From positions 1-51,674 of the forward strand of contig JAISCL010000220.1 in assembly GCA_031265585.1 (NCBI GenBank): a DNA stretch of 51,674 bases, given 5' to 3'. Numbering within the stretch: position 1 is the stretch's first letter; every line of letters starts with the position of its first letter. The DNA comes from Tannerella sp. GTDB taxonomy: Bacteria > Bacteroidota > Bacteroidia > Bacteroidales > Tannerellaceae. A program made the translations under genes and the position numbers. Positions 18,186-26,433 of the stretch are shown piece after piece. The notes under the pieces were generated by a model. It was not told the DNA's origin and did not search any database. It saw nothing but the letters and a program-made list of their open reading frames with translations.

Positions 18186-18215
18186 CAAAAGTACAAGGTA
18201 AAACGTTTAAGCAAA
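18186..18215 (-). promoter_or_regulatory. lacI promoter with overlapping operator-like site
   Basis: On the minus strand TACTTTTG (18193-18186) fits the Bacteroidota -7 box TAnnTTTG. A TTTG (18215-18212) lies 18 bp upstream and could be the -33 box. The operator-like GTAAAACGTTTAAGCAAA (18198-18215) covers the spacer and -33 box, the arrangement expected for autorepression by LacI. Confidence 0.6.
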
Positions 18216-18258
18216 AATAAAAAGATATGTTTTAAAGCATGTTTTCGTTTTTTTTCCG

Positions 18259-18266
18259 TACTTTTG
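18259..18266 (+). promoter_or_regulatory. Probable -7 box of the suhB-like gene
   Basis: TACTTTTG matches TAnnTTTG and lies 21 bp before the chosen ATG. I see no clear TTTG at the expected -33 distance, only a T-rich stretch, so this is a partial promoter match. Confidence 0.45.
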
Positions 18267-18287
18267 CCGGATATAAACAAAATCAAC

Positions 18288-19091
18288 ATGAATCCGGAAC
18301 AACTGACTGAAAAAATTATACGGATAGCCCGGGAAGCGGGTGACTTCCTTCATGAACAGAGAAAATCATTCCGTCCCGAAGATATTGTGGAAAAGGGAAA
18401 ATATGATTACGTTTCCCATATAGACAGGGATACCGAAAGGATGCTGGTGGAGCGGCTTTCGGCATTAGTACCCGAAGCCGGCTTTATCTCGGAAGAAGGA
18501 CAGGCGGAATACAACGGTGAAGAATATTGCTGGATTGTCGATCCGCTGGACGGAACGACGAATTATATACATGACTTTGCGCCCTATTGTGTAAGCATTG
18601 CCTTACGGAAAGGCGACGCCATGCTGGCGGGCGTCGTTTATGAAGTGTGCCGCAGGGAATGTTTCCATGCATGGAAAGGCGGAGGTGCATACTTGAATGA
18701 TAAACGGATATGCACTTCGCAAACAACCGATATGGATAAATCATTTATAGGTATAGGACTGCCCTACGATTATAAAAAATACAGGCCTCTGGCAGACGAT
18801 ATTATTCCGCGGTTTTACGGATCAAGCGCCGGAATCCGCCTTTCGGGAGCTGCAGCGGCCAATCTGTGCTATGTAGCCGCCGGAAGATACGATTTCTGGT
18901 TCGAAGCCTGCATAAAATGTTGGGACTTTGCCGCAGGCGCACTGATTGTATCGGAAGCCGGCGGAGTTGTTTCCGGATTTGACAACAACCGGGAGATTGC
19001 GGCTTCACATCATATTGTAGCTTCATCCAATAAAACACTGCACGGGAAAGTGCTGGAGATGCTCTCCGGATATGTACAGGACATCCTGTAA
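18288..19091 (+). CDS. suhB: Inositol-monophosphatase family (SuhB-like) phosphatase
   Basis: 267 residues from ATG 18288. An upstream TTG at 18180 would add an unlikely basic leader lying across the promoter, and the 267-residue length equals that of E. coli SuhB. Metal-binding signatures are complete: E69-E70 in SEEG, D85-P-L-D88-GT and D213 in WDFAAG, followed by SEAGG. The family hydrolyses inositol-1-phosphate and related phosphate monoesters with Mg2+; some members act on 3'-phosphoadenosine phosphates or glycerol-2-phosphate. In E. coli SuhB also has a role in rRNA transcription complexes; whether that holds here is unknown. It is followed by ahcY after 77 bp that contain a promoter-like element, so the two need not be cotranscribed. 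Confidence 0.9.
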   Translation: MNPEQLTEKIIRIAREAGDFLHEQRKSFRPEDIVEKGKYDYVSHIDRDTERMLVERLSALVPEAGFISEEGQAEYNGEEYCWIVDPLDGTTNYIHDFAPYCVSIALRKGDAMLAGVVYEVCRRECFHAWKGGGAYLNDKRICTSQTTDMDKSFIGIGLPYDYKKYRPLADDIIPRFYGSSAGIRLSGAAAANLCYVAAGRYDFWFEACIKCWDFAAGALIVSEAGGVVSGFDNNREIAASHHIVASSNKTLHGKVLEMLSGYVQDIL

Positions 19092-19133
19092 GAAAATCTT
19101 TCACATAAATTCAAATAAACACTCAATTTGCAC

Positions 19134-19141
19134 TATCTTTG
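19134..19141 (+). promoter_or_regulatory. Probable ahcY promoter (-7 box)
   Basis: TATCTTTG fits the Bacteroidota -7 consensus TAnnTTTG and lies 27 bp upstream of the ahcY start. No clear -33 TTTG at the usual 19-21 bp spacing was found. Confidence 0.5.
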
Positions 19142-19168
19142 CACACTTATCATTCAATATTATAATGT

Positions 19169-20587
19169 ATGTCACAATTATTTCCAACTGATCAGCCCTG
19201 TAAAGTGGCGGATCTCCAACTGGCGGGTTTCGGACGTAAAGAGATCGAAATCGCCGAACACGAAATGCCGGGCCTGATGGCCATCCGGAAAAAGTATGCC
19301 GGCCGGGCGCCATTGAAAGGTGCGCGAATCACGGGTTCGCTGCACATGACGGTCCAGACGGCCGTACTTATCGAAACACTGACAAGCTTGGGCGCGGATG
19401 TACGCTGGGCAAGCTGTAATATTTTCTCCACGCAGGATCATGCAGCGGCGGCCATTGCAGCAACGGGAGTTCCCGTCTTCGCCTGGAAAGGTGAAACGCT
19501 GGAAGAATACTGGTGGTGTACCGACCAGGCCCTGCGTTTCCCCGGAGGAAAAGGCCCGCACCTGATTGTAGACGACGGAGGAGACGCTTCCCTGCTGTTC
19601 CACTGGGGATACAGGGCGGAAAACGACCCGTCGACCATAGACCGTAAAGGCGGCAATCATGAGGAGCAGGTGATCCTCAATACGCTGAAAAATATACTGC
19701 AGGAAGATCCTCAGCGCTGGCGCCGCATGGTGGCGGAAATGCGCGGCATCTCGGAAGAAACGACAACCGGCGTGCACCGTCTATACCGGATGATGGAACG
19801 CGGGGAACTGCTCGTCCCGGCCATCAATGTAAACGACTCCGTCACCAAATCCAAATTCGACAACCTGTACGGTTGCCGCGAATCGCTGGCTGACGGGATC
19901 AAACGTGCAACGGACGTGATGATCGCAGGAAAAGTAGTCGTTGTAGCAGGATACGGCGATGTGGGCAAAGGCTGCACTCATTCGATGCGCTCTTACGGAG
20001 CACGCATACTGGTGACCGAAATAGACCCGATCTGCGCATTGCAGGCCGCAATGGAAGGCTTTGAAGTGACGACCATGGAAGAGGCCGTAAAAGAAGGAAA
20101 TATCTTCGTCACCACGACGGGAAACCGCGATATCATCACCATCGACCACATGAAAGCCATGCCGGATCAGGCCATTGTCTGCAACATCGGTCATTTCGAC
20201 AATGAGATCCAGGTGGACAGTCTGATAAACTTTCCCGGCATCAAACAGACAAACATCAAACCGCAGGTGGATAAATATACCTTCCCTGACGGACATTCCA
20301 TTTTCCTGCTGGCTGAAGGACGCCTGGTCAACCTGGGCTGTGCAACCGGCCATCCGTCGTTCGTCATGAGTAATTCATTCACCAACCAGACACTGGCACA
20401 GATAGACCTGTGGCAGAACAGCTACGGGATCGGCGTATACCGCCTGCCGAAGCGCCTGGATGAAGAAGTAGCCCGCCTGCACCTCGAACGCATCGGCGTG
20501 AAACTTACCAAACTGACAAAGGATCAGGCCGATTATATCGGCGTACCGGCAGAAGGCCCCTACAAGGCGGATCATTACCGTTATTAA
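19169..20587 (+). CDS. ahcY: Adenosylhomocysteinase (S-adenosylhomocysteine hydrolase)
   Basis: 472 residues. It converts S-adenosyl-homocysteine reversibly to adenosine and homocysteine in the methyl cycle, using tightly bound NAD+. Signatures seen are [20 protein letters not shown] near 53, [17 protein letters not shown] near 82, [19 protein letters not shown] near 223, the Rossmann motif [13 protein letters not shown] near 257 and the C-terminal YKADHYRY. The start ATG at 19169 gives [10 protein letters not shown]; an ATG at 19165 is in a frame that stops after eight codons. An insertion of about 40 residues around 150-190 is usual in bacterial enzymes. It is the last gene of the short plus-strand block and is followed by a structured gene-free region and array C. 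Confidence 0.98.
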   Translation: MSQLFPTDQPCKVADLQLAGFGRKEIEIAEHEMPGLMAIRKKYAGRAPLKGARITGSLHMTVQTAVLIETLTSLGADVRWASCNIFSTQDHAAAAIAATGVPVFAWKGETLEEYWWCTDQALRFPGGKGPHLIVDDGGDASLLFHWGYRAENDPSTIDRKGGNHEEQVILNTLKNILQEDPQRWRRMVAEMRGISEETTTGVHRLYRMMERGELLVPAINVNDSVTKSKFDNLYGCRESLADGIKRATDVMIAGKVVVVAGYGDVGKGCTHSMRSYGARILVTEIDPICALQAAMEGFEVTTMEEAVKEGNIFVTTTGNRDIITIDHMKAMPDQAIVCNIGHFDNEIQVDSLINFPGIKQTNIKPQVDKYTFPDGHSIFLLAEGRLVNLGCATGHPSFVMSNSFTNQTLAQIDLWQNSYGIGVYRLPKRLDEEVARLHLERIGVKLTKLTKDQADYIGVPAEGPYKADHYRY

Positions 20588-20600
20588 ACGAATCTCCCCT

Positions 20601-20776
20601 CAATGCCGTCAACTTAAGAGCTGACGCCTTCACGGAGACGACGCAGGCCTCGACTGGAAAAGTCGGATTTTCGTAACCGCGGGTCTTGACCTGCGGAAGC
20701 GGAATGACGAGGTAATACTGCCTGAAAGGCAGGACAGGACACTTATCTGTGTTTCAAGTCCTTCCTTTCAGGCAGC
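20601..20776. other. Structured intergenic segment with nested inverted repeats
   Basis: Three stem-loops follow each other: CGACT/AGTCG (20651-20665), CCGCGGGTC/GACCTGCGG with one mismatch (20677-20696), and a perfect 12-bp pair CTGCCTGAAAGG/CCTTTCAGGCAG (20718-20729 and 20764-20775) whose loop can pair further. The left edge (20601-20624) nearly repeats at 45309-45332 (24 bp, three differences). It may be a decayed mobile element, a structured RNA read through from ahcY, or a terminator region. I do not recognise an RNA family. Confidence 0.5.
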
Positions 20777-20856
20777 ATGGATATTATACGAATCATGAAT
20801 TATATCCGTTACACCATTCCGCCCGGAGAAAGCCTCCCGGTGCGTTCGGGGAAGGT

Positions 20857-21123
20857 TGTACATGCGTGTACAAGGCTCTCTGGATTCCAGAGACGGTTGC
20901 ACATGGCGTGTACAAGTCCCTCCGGATTCCAGGGAAGTGATGTACACGCGTGTACAAGTCTCCCTGGATTCCAGGGAAGTGATGTACACGCGTGTACAAG
21001 TCTCCCTGGATTTCAGAGAAGTGATGTACACGCGTGTACAAGTCTCCCTGGATTCCAGGGAAGTGATGTACATGCGTGCACAAGGCTCCCTGGATTCCAG
21101 AGAAGGTTGTACATGCGTGTACA
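20857..21123. repeat. Tandem array C, 42-bp composite units with two alternating palindromes
   Basis: Seven copies of a 16-bp palindrome (TGTACACGCGTGTACA, or TGTACATGCGTGTACA at the ends) begin at 20857, 20898, 20941, 20983, 21025, 21067 and 21108. They alternate with six copies of a second inverted repeat, CCCTGGATTCCAGGG and variants. The composite period is 42 bp. Palindrome centres are about 21 bp apart (20948.5, 20969, 20990.5 for one unit), so each next palindrome lies two helical turns on. The central copies are nearly identical and the outer ones degenerate. The array sits between two convergent genes, which argues against a promoter function. Confidence 0.95.
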
Positions 21124-21146
21124 GGGCCGTGCTATTCCCCGGAGGC

Positions 21147-21181
21147 AAAAAAAGGGAACCGGCAGACTAAAACCGGTTCCC
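21147..21181 (-). terminator. Rho-independent terminator of the imelysin/cytochrome operon
   Basis: The perfect 9-bp stem GGGAACCGG/CCGGTTCCC (21154-21162 and 21173-21181) is followed on the minus strand by a run of seven T (complement of 21147-21153). It lies about 50 bp downstream of the cytochrome stop codon. A-rich sequence on the other side could let it work weakly in both directions. Confidence 0.8.
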
Positions 21182-21229
21182 GCATACAGAAAAAAAATTT
21201 ATGACTTAGAGACTTAGTATTTGGCTATT

Positions 21230-22819
21230 TTATATGGATTCGATAAATTTCACGATCGCATCGCGCTCTTCTTTGCTGAGGATACGAAATTCTTCGATTG
21301 ATTTGCGGGCATCACTCCGGGAATCACCGTGCCACATGATGGATTCGATAACGGTGCGTGCACGGCAGTCATACAGACGGTCGCTTGCACCGGTGACAAG
21401 CAGGCTAAGTCCCCGGCCCCACAGGGGAGTCGTGCGGCACCAGCCCGTACGGATGTCATTTTTCATAAACAGACGGTGCTGTACCATATCGGAATACGGC
21501 CATATCTTTTGATGCGGATAACGCGGCAGGCGACTGTCATTTTCGGCAAAAAAACCACTCGGATCATGAATGACATCATCACCCGTAGTCCACGACGGAC
21601 GGTGACAGGTGGCGCATCCGATCTCACGGAACAGGGTCTTGCCTTTATCCACCACCGGATCGTCCAGGTTGCGCGCCGCCGGAACGGCCAGCCCGCGATG
21701 CCAGATCATAAAATCCCGGTAATTGTCGTCACTCATCTCCACATCAAGGTCTGTTGCCATGAGATAGCTGTAAATATCCTTCTCCACCTCTCCGGTTTTG
21801 TCCCTGTCCGGGAAACTGCGATAAAAACCGGCCTGTACTTCCGAGTCCTGCGAGGCGACTTTCGCGTAGGCAGCGGTCATATAATGGTAGCGGCGGTTTG
21901 AGCGGGTGACGTTGGTGATATTCCAGATTGCATTCGCACCGGCGCCGTCCTGCAGCGGGCCGCGACTCAGTGCATACGTGAAACGGCGGGCGTAGGGAAC
22001 GCCGTCAGCGCCGGCGTACGGGCCGGTCCACTGCCTGTTGGCGTAGATCGCAGGGTTAAGCGACACGCCCGCTTCTTCCTGCCGGATGTATTCGGCCAGC
22101 AGCTCGCCGTCGGGAATGGCATCAAGCAAACCCGTGCCGTACACGCCGATGGTGGATTCCAGTTTTACCCTTACATTCGCATGGGGAACGGGCGTCGTCT
22201 GACCGTTTTTCGTTACCTCAAGCGGGACGTAATAGGCGTCTTCCGGAATCGTGACCTCCGGATAAATGAGGTCGTATGCCTCGCCGTCCGGGAACTTATT
22301 CCCCCATTCGTCGGTATGGGGCAGCCAGTCGATCCGGATCTTTGTTTCATCGATGGGCGCTTTGAACGGAGGCGTGGCCAGTGTTTGCGGCATACCGGTA
22401 AGGGAACTCAGGTAGGTGTCCGTTTCGTCTGTGATCACGAGCAGGTATCCGTTCCCGTGCCGGCTTGCCCGGTATTCCGTCTGGCGCTTGCCGTGGCCAT
22501 AGCTGGGATGACAGTACAGACATCCGCGACGGACCGCCAGGGGGCCTAAGCCACAAAAGGCTCCATCCTTATTTTCATTATATTCGTTTTCAAAGAAATA
22601 TTCTCCCATCTTAAAAGCCTGCGCCATTCCCGTATTTTCGACAGCGAGAGAAGGCTGCTCGTAGGCAAAGGAGGTCTCGTTGAAAACCGTTCCGAGTTTG
22701 CCTCCCGCATACCATTCCTCCTCCGGCACGTCTACCCTTTCAACCGAAGGCCCGTCATCATCGTGACAGGAAGCGAACAGAACGGTTGAGAATATTAAAA
22801 AAGATATTTTCTTCCACAT
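21230..22819 (-). CDS. Di-heme oxidoredictase-family c-type cytochrome lipoprotein
   Basis: 529 residues with a lipoprotein signal (STVLFASC, Cys 18). There are two CxxCH heme-attachment motifs: C100-LY-C103-H104 and C402-AT-C405-H406. The overall pattern (GLGPLAVRRGCLYCHPSYGHGKR early, FREIGCATCHRPSW late) is that of the di-heme oxidoredictase family, formerly DUF1111, often annotated thiol oxidoreductase. These proteins commonly neighbour imelysins in iron-related loci, exactly as here: the imelysin gene ends 12 bp upstream. A periplasmic redox step on a metal or its ligand is likely, but the substrate is unknown. Last gene of the porin-imelysin-cytochrome operon, followed by a good terminator. 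Confidence 0.92.
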   Translation of the reverse strand: MWKKISFLIFSTVLFASCHDDDGPSVERVDVPEEEWYAGGKLGTVFNETSFAYEQPSLAVENTGMAQAFKMGEYFFENEYNENKDGAFCGLGPLAVRRGCLYCHPSYGHGKRQTEYRASRHGNGYLLVITDETDTYLSSLTGMPQTLATPPFKAPIDETKIRIDWLPHTDEWGNKFPDGEAYDLIYPEVTIPEDAYYVPLEVTKNGQTTPVPHANVRVKLESTIGVYGTGLLDAIPDGELLAEYIRQEEAGVSLNPAIYANRQWTGPYAGADGVPYARRFTYALSRGPLQDGAGANAIWNITNVTRSNRRYHYMTAAYAKVASQDSEVQAGFYRSFPDRDKTGEVEKDIYSYLMATDLDVEMSDDNYRDFMIWHRGLAVPAARNLDDPVVDKGKTLFREIGCATCHRPSWTTGDDVIHDPSGFFAENDSRLPRYPHQKIWPYSDMVQHRLFMKNDIRTGWCRTTPLWGRGLSLLVTGASDRLYDCRARTVIESIMWHGDSRSDARKSIEEFRILSKEERDAIVKFIESI

Positions 22820-22831
22820 TTCCCCGGGCGC

Positions 22832-23968
22832 TTATTTCCGTAAGACCTGTTTGGCGGCAGTGAGGACTTCATTCAGGTCTTCACAGGCATCAATTGCTTC
22901 CCCCACTTTGGGATCGGAATAGTTCAGTACAAACGGACGCGGCATGGCGCGTATCTTTTCAAGACAGGCGCTGAGCGCATCCGTCACGGCTTTAGCGGCT
23001 GCCGGGTCGACACTTTTGATATAGGCCACCAGGGAGAGGTCTTTTTCCGATGTAGCGTTCAATTCTCCGAACAGGGCGAACTGTACGCCCATGATATTGT
23101 TTTCAAAATCCTGGATCGAGTTATAGGCATGGGGAGACTCAATATAATTGATATCCTCTCCCGTATACGGCGCGCCGATTTTCATATTCCCCACTTCGTC
23201 CACAATCGTGATACATCCTTCGATAATCTGCTCGCTGCCCAGTCCGACGGTCTTCCAGATGCTTCCGGCGAATCCGGCCAGTTCCATCTGTTCGCCGAAG
23301 TTGTCTTCCGGTTCCATTTCGGCTTCTTCTATGATTTCCCGCTTTTGCGCCGTTACATTCTCCATGCCGGCCCAGGCGGCTTCCAGGCGACAGCAGCTAA
23401 GCGCCAGGTCTTTTGCCACGGCGACCGCATAACGCAATTCTTTGGCGGGCATTTCGACGGCAGGACGATTTTGGCCTTCCCGGAAAACAATATATTCCAG
23501 ACCGTGATATCCGACCAGGCCGTTGTTCAGGTTGGCTACCGTATTTTCGATATCTTCCATCATCCTGTCGCTGTTCAGCAGATTGTCCAGCGCCGTCTTA
23601 TCAAGCGGCCAGGTATCAATATGCGGGTCGATGGAATATTTGGAAGCGGCCCCGAAAAGGAATGCCTCACTCCATTCCCAGTATTCGCGTGAAGACTTCC
23701 ACAGGTCACAAACCTTTGTCACATTCGCATCCGTAGTTTCCTGCTCCAGGTTTTCGACTGCTTCCAGTAAAAGGATCGTCCGGTCTGCCAGGTTTTTGTA
23801 AATTGGTATCACATTATTATTTACATAAGCAATATTAATCTTTTGCAGGCTTTTTTCCTTTTCGGTCAGCTCCACGCCATTATTTTCGGAGTCACTGCAG
23901 GAAATAATACCCAATGAAACAATGGCGGCAATCGCCACCCATAAAGAAAAACTAAAAAACTTTTTCAT
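22832..23968 (-). CDS. Imelysin-family (IrpA/EfeO-like) iron-related lipoprotein
   Basis: 378 residues with a lipoprotein signal (VSLGIISCSDSE). The imelysin hallmark GxHxxE is present as GYH155GLE158YIVF. Further matches to the family are WEWSEAFLFG near 97, IDTWPLD near 117 and the C-terminal LNEVLTAAKQVL. Imelysin-like proteins are four-helix-bundle envelope proteins connected with iron uptake; the proposed peptidase activity of the founding member is doubtful. It lies between the porin gene (43 bp) and the di-heme cytochrome gene (12 bp), forming a three-gene unit. I see no Fur-box-like sequence of which I am sure. Confidence 0.93.
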   Translation of the reverse strand: MKKFFSFSLWVAIAAIVSLGIISCSDSENNGVELTEKEKSLQKINIAYVNNNVIPIYKNLADRTILLLEAVENLEQETTDANVTKVCDLWKSSREYWEWSEAFLFGAASKYSIDPHIDTWPLDKTALDNLLNSDRMMEDIENTVANLNNGLVGYHGLEYIVFREGQNRPAVEMPAKELRYAVAVAKDLALSCCRLEAAWAGMENVTAQKREIIEEAEMEPEDNFGEQMELAGFAGSIWKTVGLGSEQIIEGCITIVDEVGNMKIGAPYTGEDINYIESPHAYNSIQDFENNIMGVQFALFGELNATSEKDLSLVAYIKSVDPAAAKAVTDALSACLEKIRAMPRPFVLNYSDPKVGEAIDACEDLNEVLTAAKQVLRK

Positions 23969-24011
23969 AACTGTTTATTTTTATATGACTATTATATTAA
24001 CTGAAATCTTT

Positions 24012-25301
24012 TTACTGCGTGAAAAAACCAGAGTAGGCAACGCCCAGCGAGACGGAAGGCTCATCATTATACTGACTCCTGTAAAACCGTTTCGAGTATT
24101 CGGCTTTTATAACGACCTCCTTTACCGGATAATAATTCAGGCCGGCCGCCATCCGCTGTTTGCCGCACCATCCGTAGTCCATAATACCGGCCTCCACCTT
24201 CGCCATCGAATCATAATATTCGTAACGTCCGAAAAGGTAGAGTTTCTGTTTCTCCCTTTTCATTTTTGCAATATGAGCGAACAGATCGTATCCGGCCTCT
24301 ATTCCCGTTGCCACCGCGTCCGAAGCCACGGCCATCTTGGGCGAAGGCGAGGCTGCCGGCATACTTTTATTAAACCGGGTAATCTCCTCCGAATCGTTGA
24401 GATGCGCCCAGTCAAAATGTCCGCGCACAATTACATTATAATTATTGTAATGGAAATCAACCGTACCGATCATTACTTCGCCCTTATAATTCTCGTATCG
24501 GGTATTCTTCGTCAGGGAATTGTTAAAACTGTGACCGAAATATCCGCTTACGCCGATACGCAGCCCTTTCACCGAATAGTTGTCCAGACGGAAAGCGCCC
24601 GCGTATGAATTGGCCAGTTTAAACTCGTAAGGACTTCCCGCACTGCCACCGATGAAGTTCTCGGAATCGAAGCGGTCGGCATCCAGGCCGGGAAGAAACT
24701 GGGCTTCGTAACGCCAGTTCTTCGTACGCCCCCAGAGACTGATACCCGTTTCATGCCACGTACAGGGCAAAATCGTAGCCTCCCCCTCCGGACGGTAAAC
24801 GGTAAAAAATTCCGTCGGCAGATGATACTGGTTTGTCAGTCCGACAGGCACAATAATATGTCCCATACGGATATTCAGGGCGCGGCTAAAACTTTTCTGT
24901 ATCCAGAACTGTTCCAGGGCAACCTCCCCTCCCCTTTCAACCTCACTTTCATATTCTCCCGTTTCCTCCGCTTCGATCTCAACGGCGCTTTCCGTTCCGC
25001 CGTGTTCAAATTCTATTTCACTGCTGAAAGTCCAGCCTTTTCCGAAATCATATCCGATAAAAAAAACCACATGCGGCAAATCAAACCGCCCGTGGCTTTT
25101 GGCATCCTTATAGTTTTCCGCATTCGTATAGCGCTGCCACTGGTCACTGTAAAAATTCCGGGTATAGGCAGCTTCTCCATATCCGCCAAGGGCAAGCCTT
25201 GATTTCGATTCTTCAACGGAAGTTTCATCATCACCGGCATTTGCAAAAGAAACATTTACGGAAACGAGATAACAGCAGAAAAGTAATAAAAGTTTTTTCA
25301 T
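24012..25301 (-). CDS. Outer-membrane porin-like beta-barrel (porin O/P type)
   Basis: 429 residues with a signal peptide (MKKLLLLFCCYLVSVNVSFA). The mature part is rich in alternating aromatic/polar strands (LALGGYGEAAYTRNF, WTFSSEIEFEHGG, RMGHIIVPVGLTNQYHLPTEFFTVYRPEGE) and ends with an aromatic residue near the terminus (YSGFFTQ), as expected for a beta-barrel. A strongly acidic loop (EIEAEETGEYESEVERGGE, about 110-128) could bind cations. It resembles phosphate-selective porin O/P proteins, though the linked imelysin and cytochrome suggest a role in metal supply. First gene of its operon, with a -7 box about 35 bp upstream. Confidence 0.82.
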   Translation of the reverse strand: MKKLLLLFCCYLVSVNVSFANAGDDETSVEESKSRLALGGYGEAAYTRNFYSDQWQRYTNAENYKDAKSHGRFDLPHVVFFIGYDFGKGWTFSSEIEFEHGGTESAVEIEAEETGEYESEVERGGEVALEQFWIQKSFSRALNIRMGHIIVPVGLTNQYHLPTEFFTVYRPEGEATILPCTWHETGISLWGRTKNWRYEAQFLPGLDADRFDSENFIGGSAGSPYEFKLANSYAGAFRLDNYSVKGLRIGVSGYFGHSFNNSLTKNTRYENYKGEVMIGTVDFHYNNYNVIVRGHFDWAHLNDSEEITRFNKSMPAASPSPKMAVASDAVATGIEAGYDLFAHIAKMKREKQKLYLFGRYEYYDSMAKVEAGIMDYGWCGKQRMAAGLNYYPVKEVVIKAEYSKRFYRSQYNDEPSVSLGVAYSGFFTQ

Positions 25302-25335
25302 CGTGTTTGTACCTGTATACTGAAAATTTTTGGCA

Positions 25336-25343
25336 CAAAGGTA
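25336..25343 (-). promoter_or_regulatory. Probable -7 box for the porin-imelysin-cytochrome operon
   Basis: On the minus strand the sequence reads TACCTTTG, matching TAnnTTTG, 35 bp before the porin start. No unambiguous -33 box was found. Confidence 0.5.
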
Positions 25344-25483
25344 GGCAGCTGCAATACGACCGGCAATCCCTACTAATTGGTATATTTCAAACTTTATTAA
25401 CCACTAATGGGGATAAATTCCATGCTCCGCGCGGAGCAATTTGTGAAATAGCAGGCTGACGACGGAAGGCGTCCGGTTCGGAT

Positions 25484-25529
25484 AACAAAAAAACAATCCC
25501 GACAAATCCATTACGGATCATCGGGATTG
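25484..25529 (-). terminator. Rho-independent terminator after the GIN-domain gene
   Basis: The perfect 9-bp stem CAATCCCGA/TCGGGATTG (25494-25502, 25521-25529) is followed on the minus strand by a T-run (complement of AACAAAAAAA, 25484-25493). It lies about 26 bp downstream of the stop codon of the GIN-domain gene. Confidence 0.85.
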
Positions 25530-25554
25530 CAGGCTTAATGAACGGTAAACGCGC

Positions 25555-26340
25555 TTATTCCTTTTTTACCATCGATAAACTTTCACAGCGTTTTCTTAGC
25601 AGTTCGCCGTCTCCGTAATATCTGATTTTTGACAGATCGGTTGCTGAAAGTTCCAGCTTTTCGTTCGCATGAACAAATATTTCAGACATGGAAAAAGCGG
25701 TGGCATGAACCGTTTTTGCGATTAATCCCCGACATTTGATCTTTGCCATATCACCGGCGCTGACATCAAGGACGGAGACCGTTCCCGAAGCGGTTACGGA
25801 TGAAATTGCCCTTGACTTGATGCTCAGGCTGACGGCCTCAATATCCAGCTTTATTTTTGAGAGGTCGCTTACATCAATCCGACAGCCGCTATTTACTTTT
25901 ACCGGTTCCTTAAAAGTAATGGAGGACAAGGCGCCGGCCTTCAATTCCAGACTTTCCGGAGAATAAGCGGACAGCACCTCAACATGGGTGATATCGCCGG
26001 CTACAATCCGGATAAATGACGGGCAGGTTATTTCCGCTTCAAACGTACCGCTGCGTTTCCTCTTAATGCCGTCCCTGTCCATGTGAATATCTATCACCAG
26101 GTTATTTTCCGGGTCGACCGTTACGGACAGGGACTCCGCATAGCGTTCCGGCACGGTGGTCTTCACGCCATACTCATTTCCCTTTACAATTTTGACTTTC
26201 ATTAGCCGGCAGACTTTTATTCCTTCAAACGAATCGAAGCTTTTCTGTTCCGTATGACTTTTTTTTATATCAGCATCCTGCCGGGCGCACGACTGAACGG
26301 CAAAAACCGCAATCAAACAAATGACAATTAATTTTTTCAT
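25555..26340 (-). CDS. GIN-domain (DUF2807) lipoprotein
   Basis: 261 residues with a lipoprotein signal (AVFAVQSCARQD). The rest is a repetitive beta-helix-like pattern (LELKAGALSSITFKE, IDVSDLSKIKLDIEAVSLSIKSRAISSVTASG, LSATDLSKIRYYG), in which S-[KS]-[IV] turns recur about every 20 residues, typical of the head GIN domain common in Bacteroidota. The function of these envelope proteins is poorly known; a role in adhesion or sensing has been suggested. It stands alone between a terminator and the nucleoside-hydrolase gene on the same strand, 93 bp away, so read-through from the ribose locus is possible. Confidence 0.88.
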   Translation of the reverse strand: MKKLIVICLIAVFAVQSCARQDADIKKSHTEQKSFDSFEGIKVCRLMKVKIVKGNEYGVKTTVPERYAESLSVTVDPENNLVIDIHMDRDGIKRKRSGTFEAEITCPSFIRIVAGDITHVEVLSAYSPESLELKAGALSSITFKEPVKVNSGCRIDVSDLSKIKLDIEAVSLSIKSRAISSVTASGTVSVLDVSAGDMAKIKCRGLIAKTVHATAFSMSEIFVHANEKLELSATDLSKIRYYGDGELLRKRCESLSMVKKE

Positions 26341-26433
26341 GACACTCTTATTTTTTTATTAAACTTAACTGTCAATAAGACTGCGACAGGATAAAAAAGG
26401 TTACAGTTTGCCCGGAAAATGATTGCCGGACAG

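Larger units (their letters stand above)
20588..21229. other. Gene-free region between ahcY and the cytochrome gene
   Basis: This 642-bp convergent intergenic region has no credible gene. Its parts are a segment with several inverted repeats (20601-20776), the palindromic array C (20857-21123) and a terminator (21147-21181). ORFs over 100 codons on both strands at about 20770-21220 are created by the array and are not considered coding. Confidence 0.75.

Noticed and set aside
18180..18287. TTG-initiated N-terminal extension of the suhB-like gene
   Set aside because: It lies over the probable -7 box, adds a basic leader foreign to the family, and the ATG at 18288 gives the standard length.
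20588..20776. tRNA or known riboswitch after ahcY
   Set aside because: No cloverleaf or conserved T-loop fits, and the position after the gene does not suit a SAM or SAH riboswitch.
20857..21123. CRISPR array
   Set aside because: The 42-bp period mimics repeat plus spacer, but the supposed spacers are copies of one sequence and no cas gene is near.
20768..21217. Plus- and minus-strand ORFs of 96-146 codons over array C
   Set aside because: The repeat itself keeps the frames open. Translations are only repeat peptides, and the frames start outside any promoter context.
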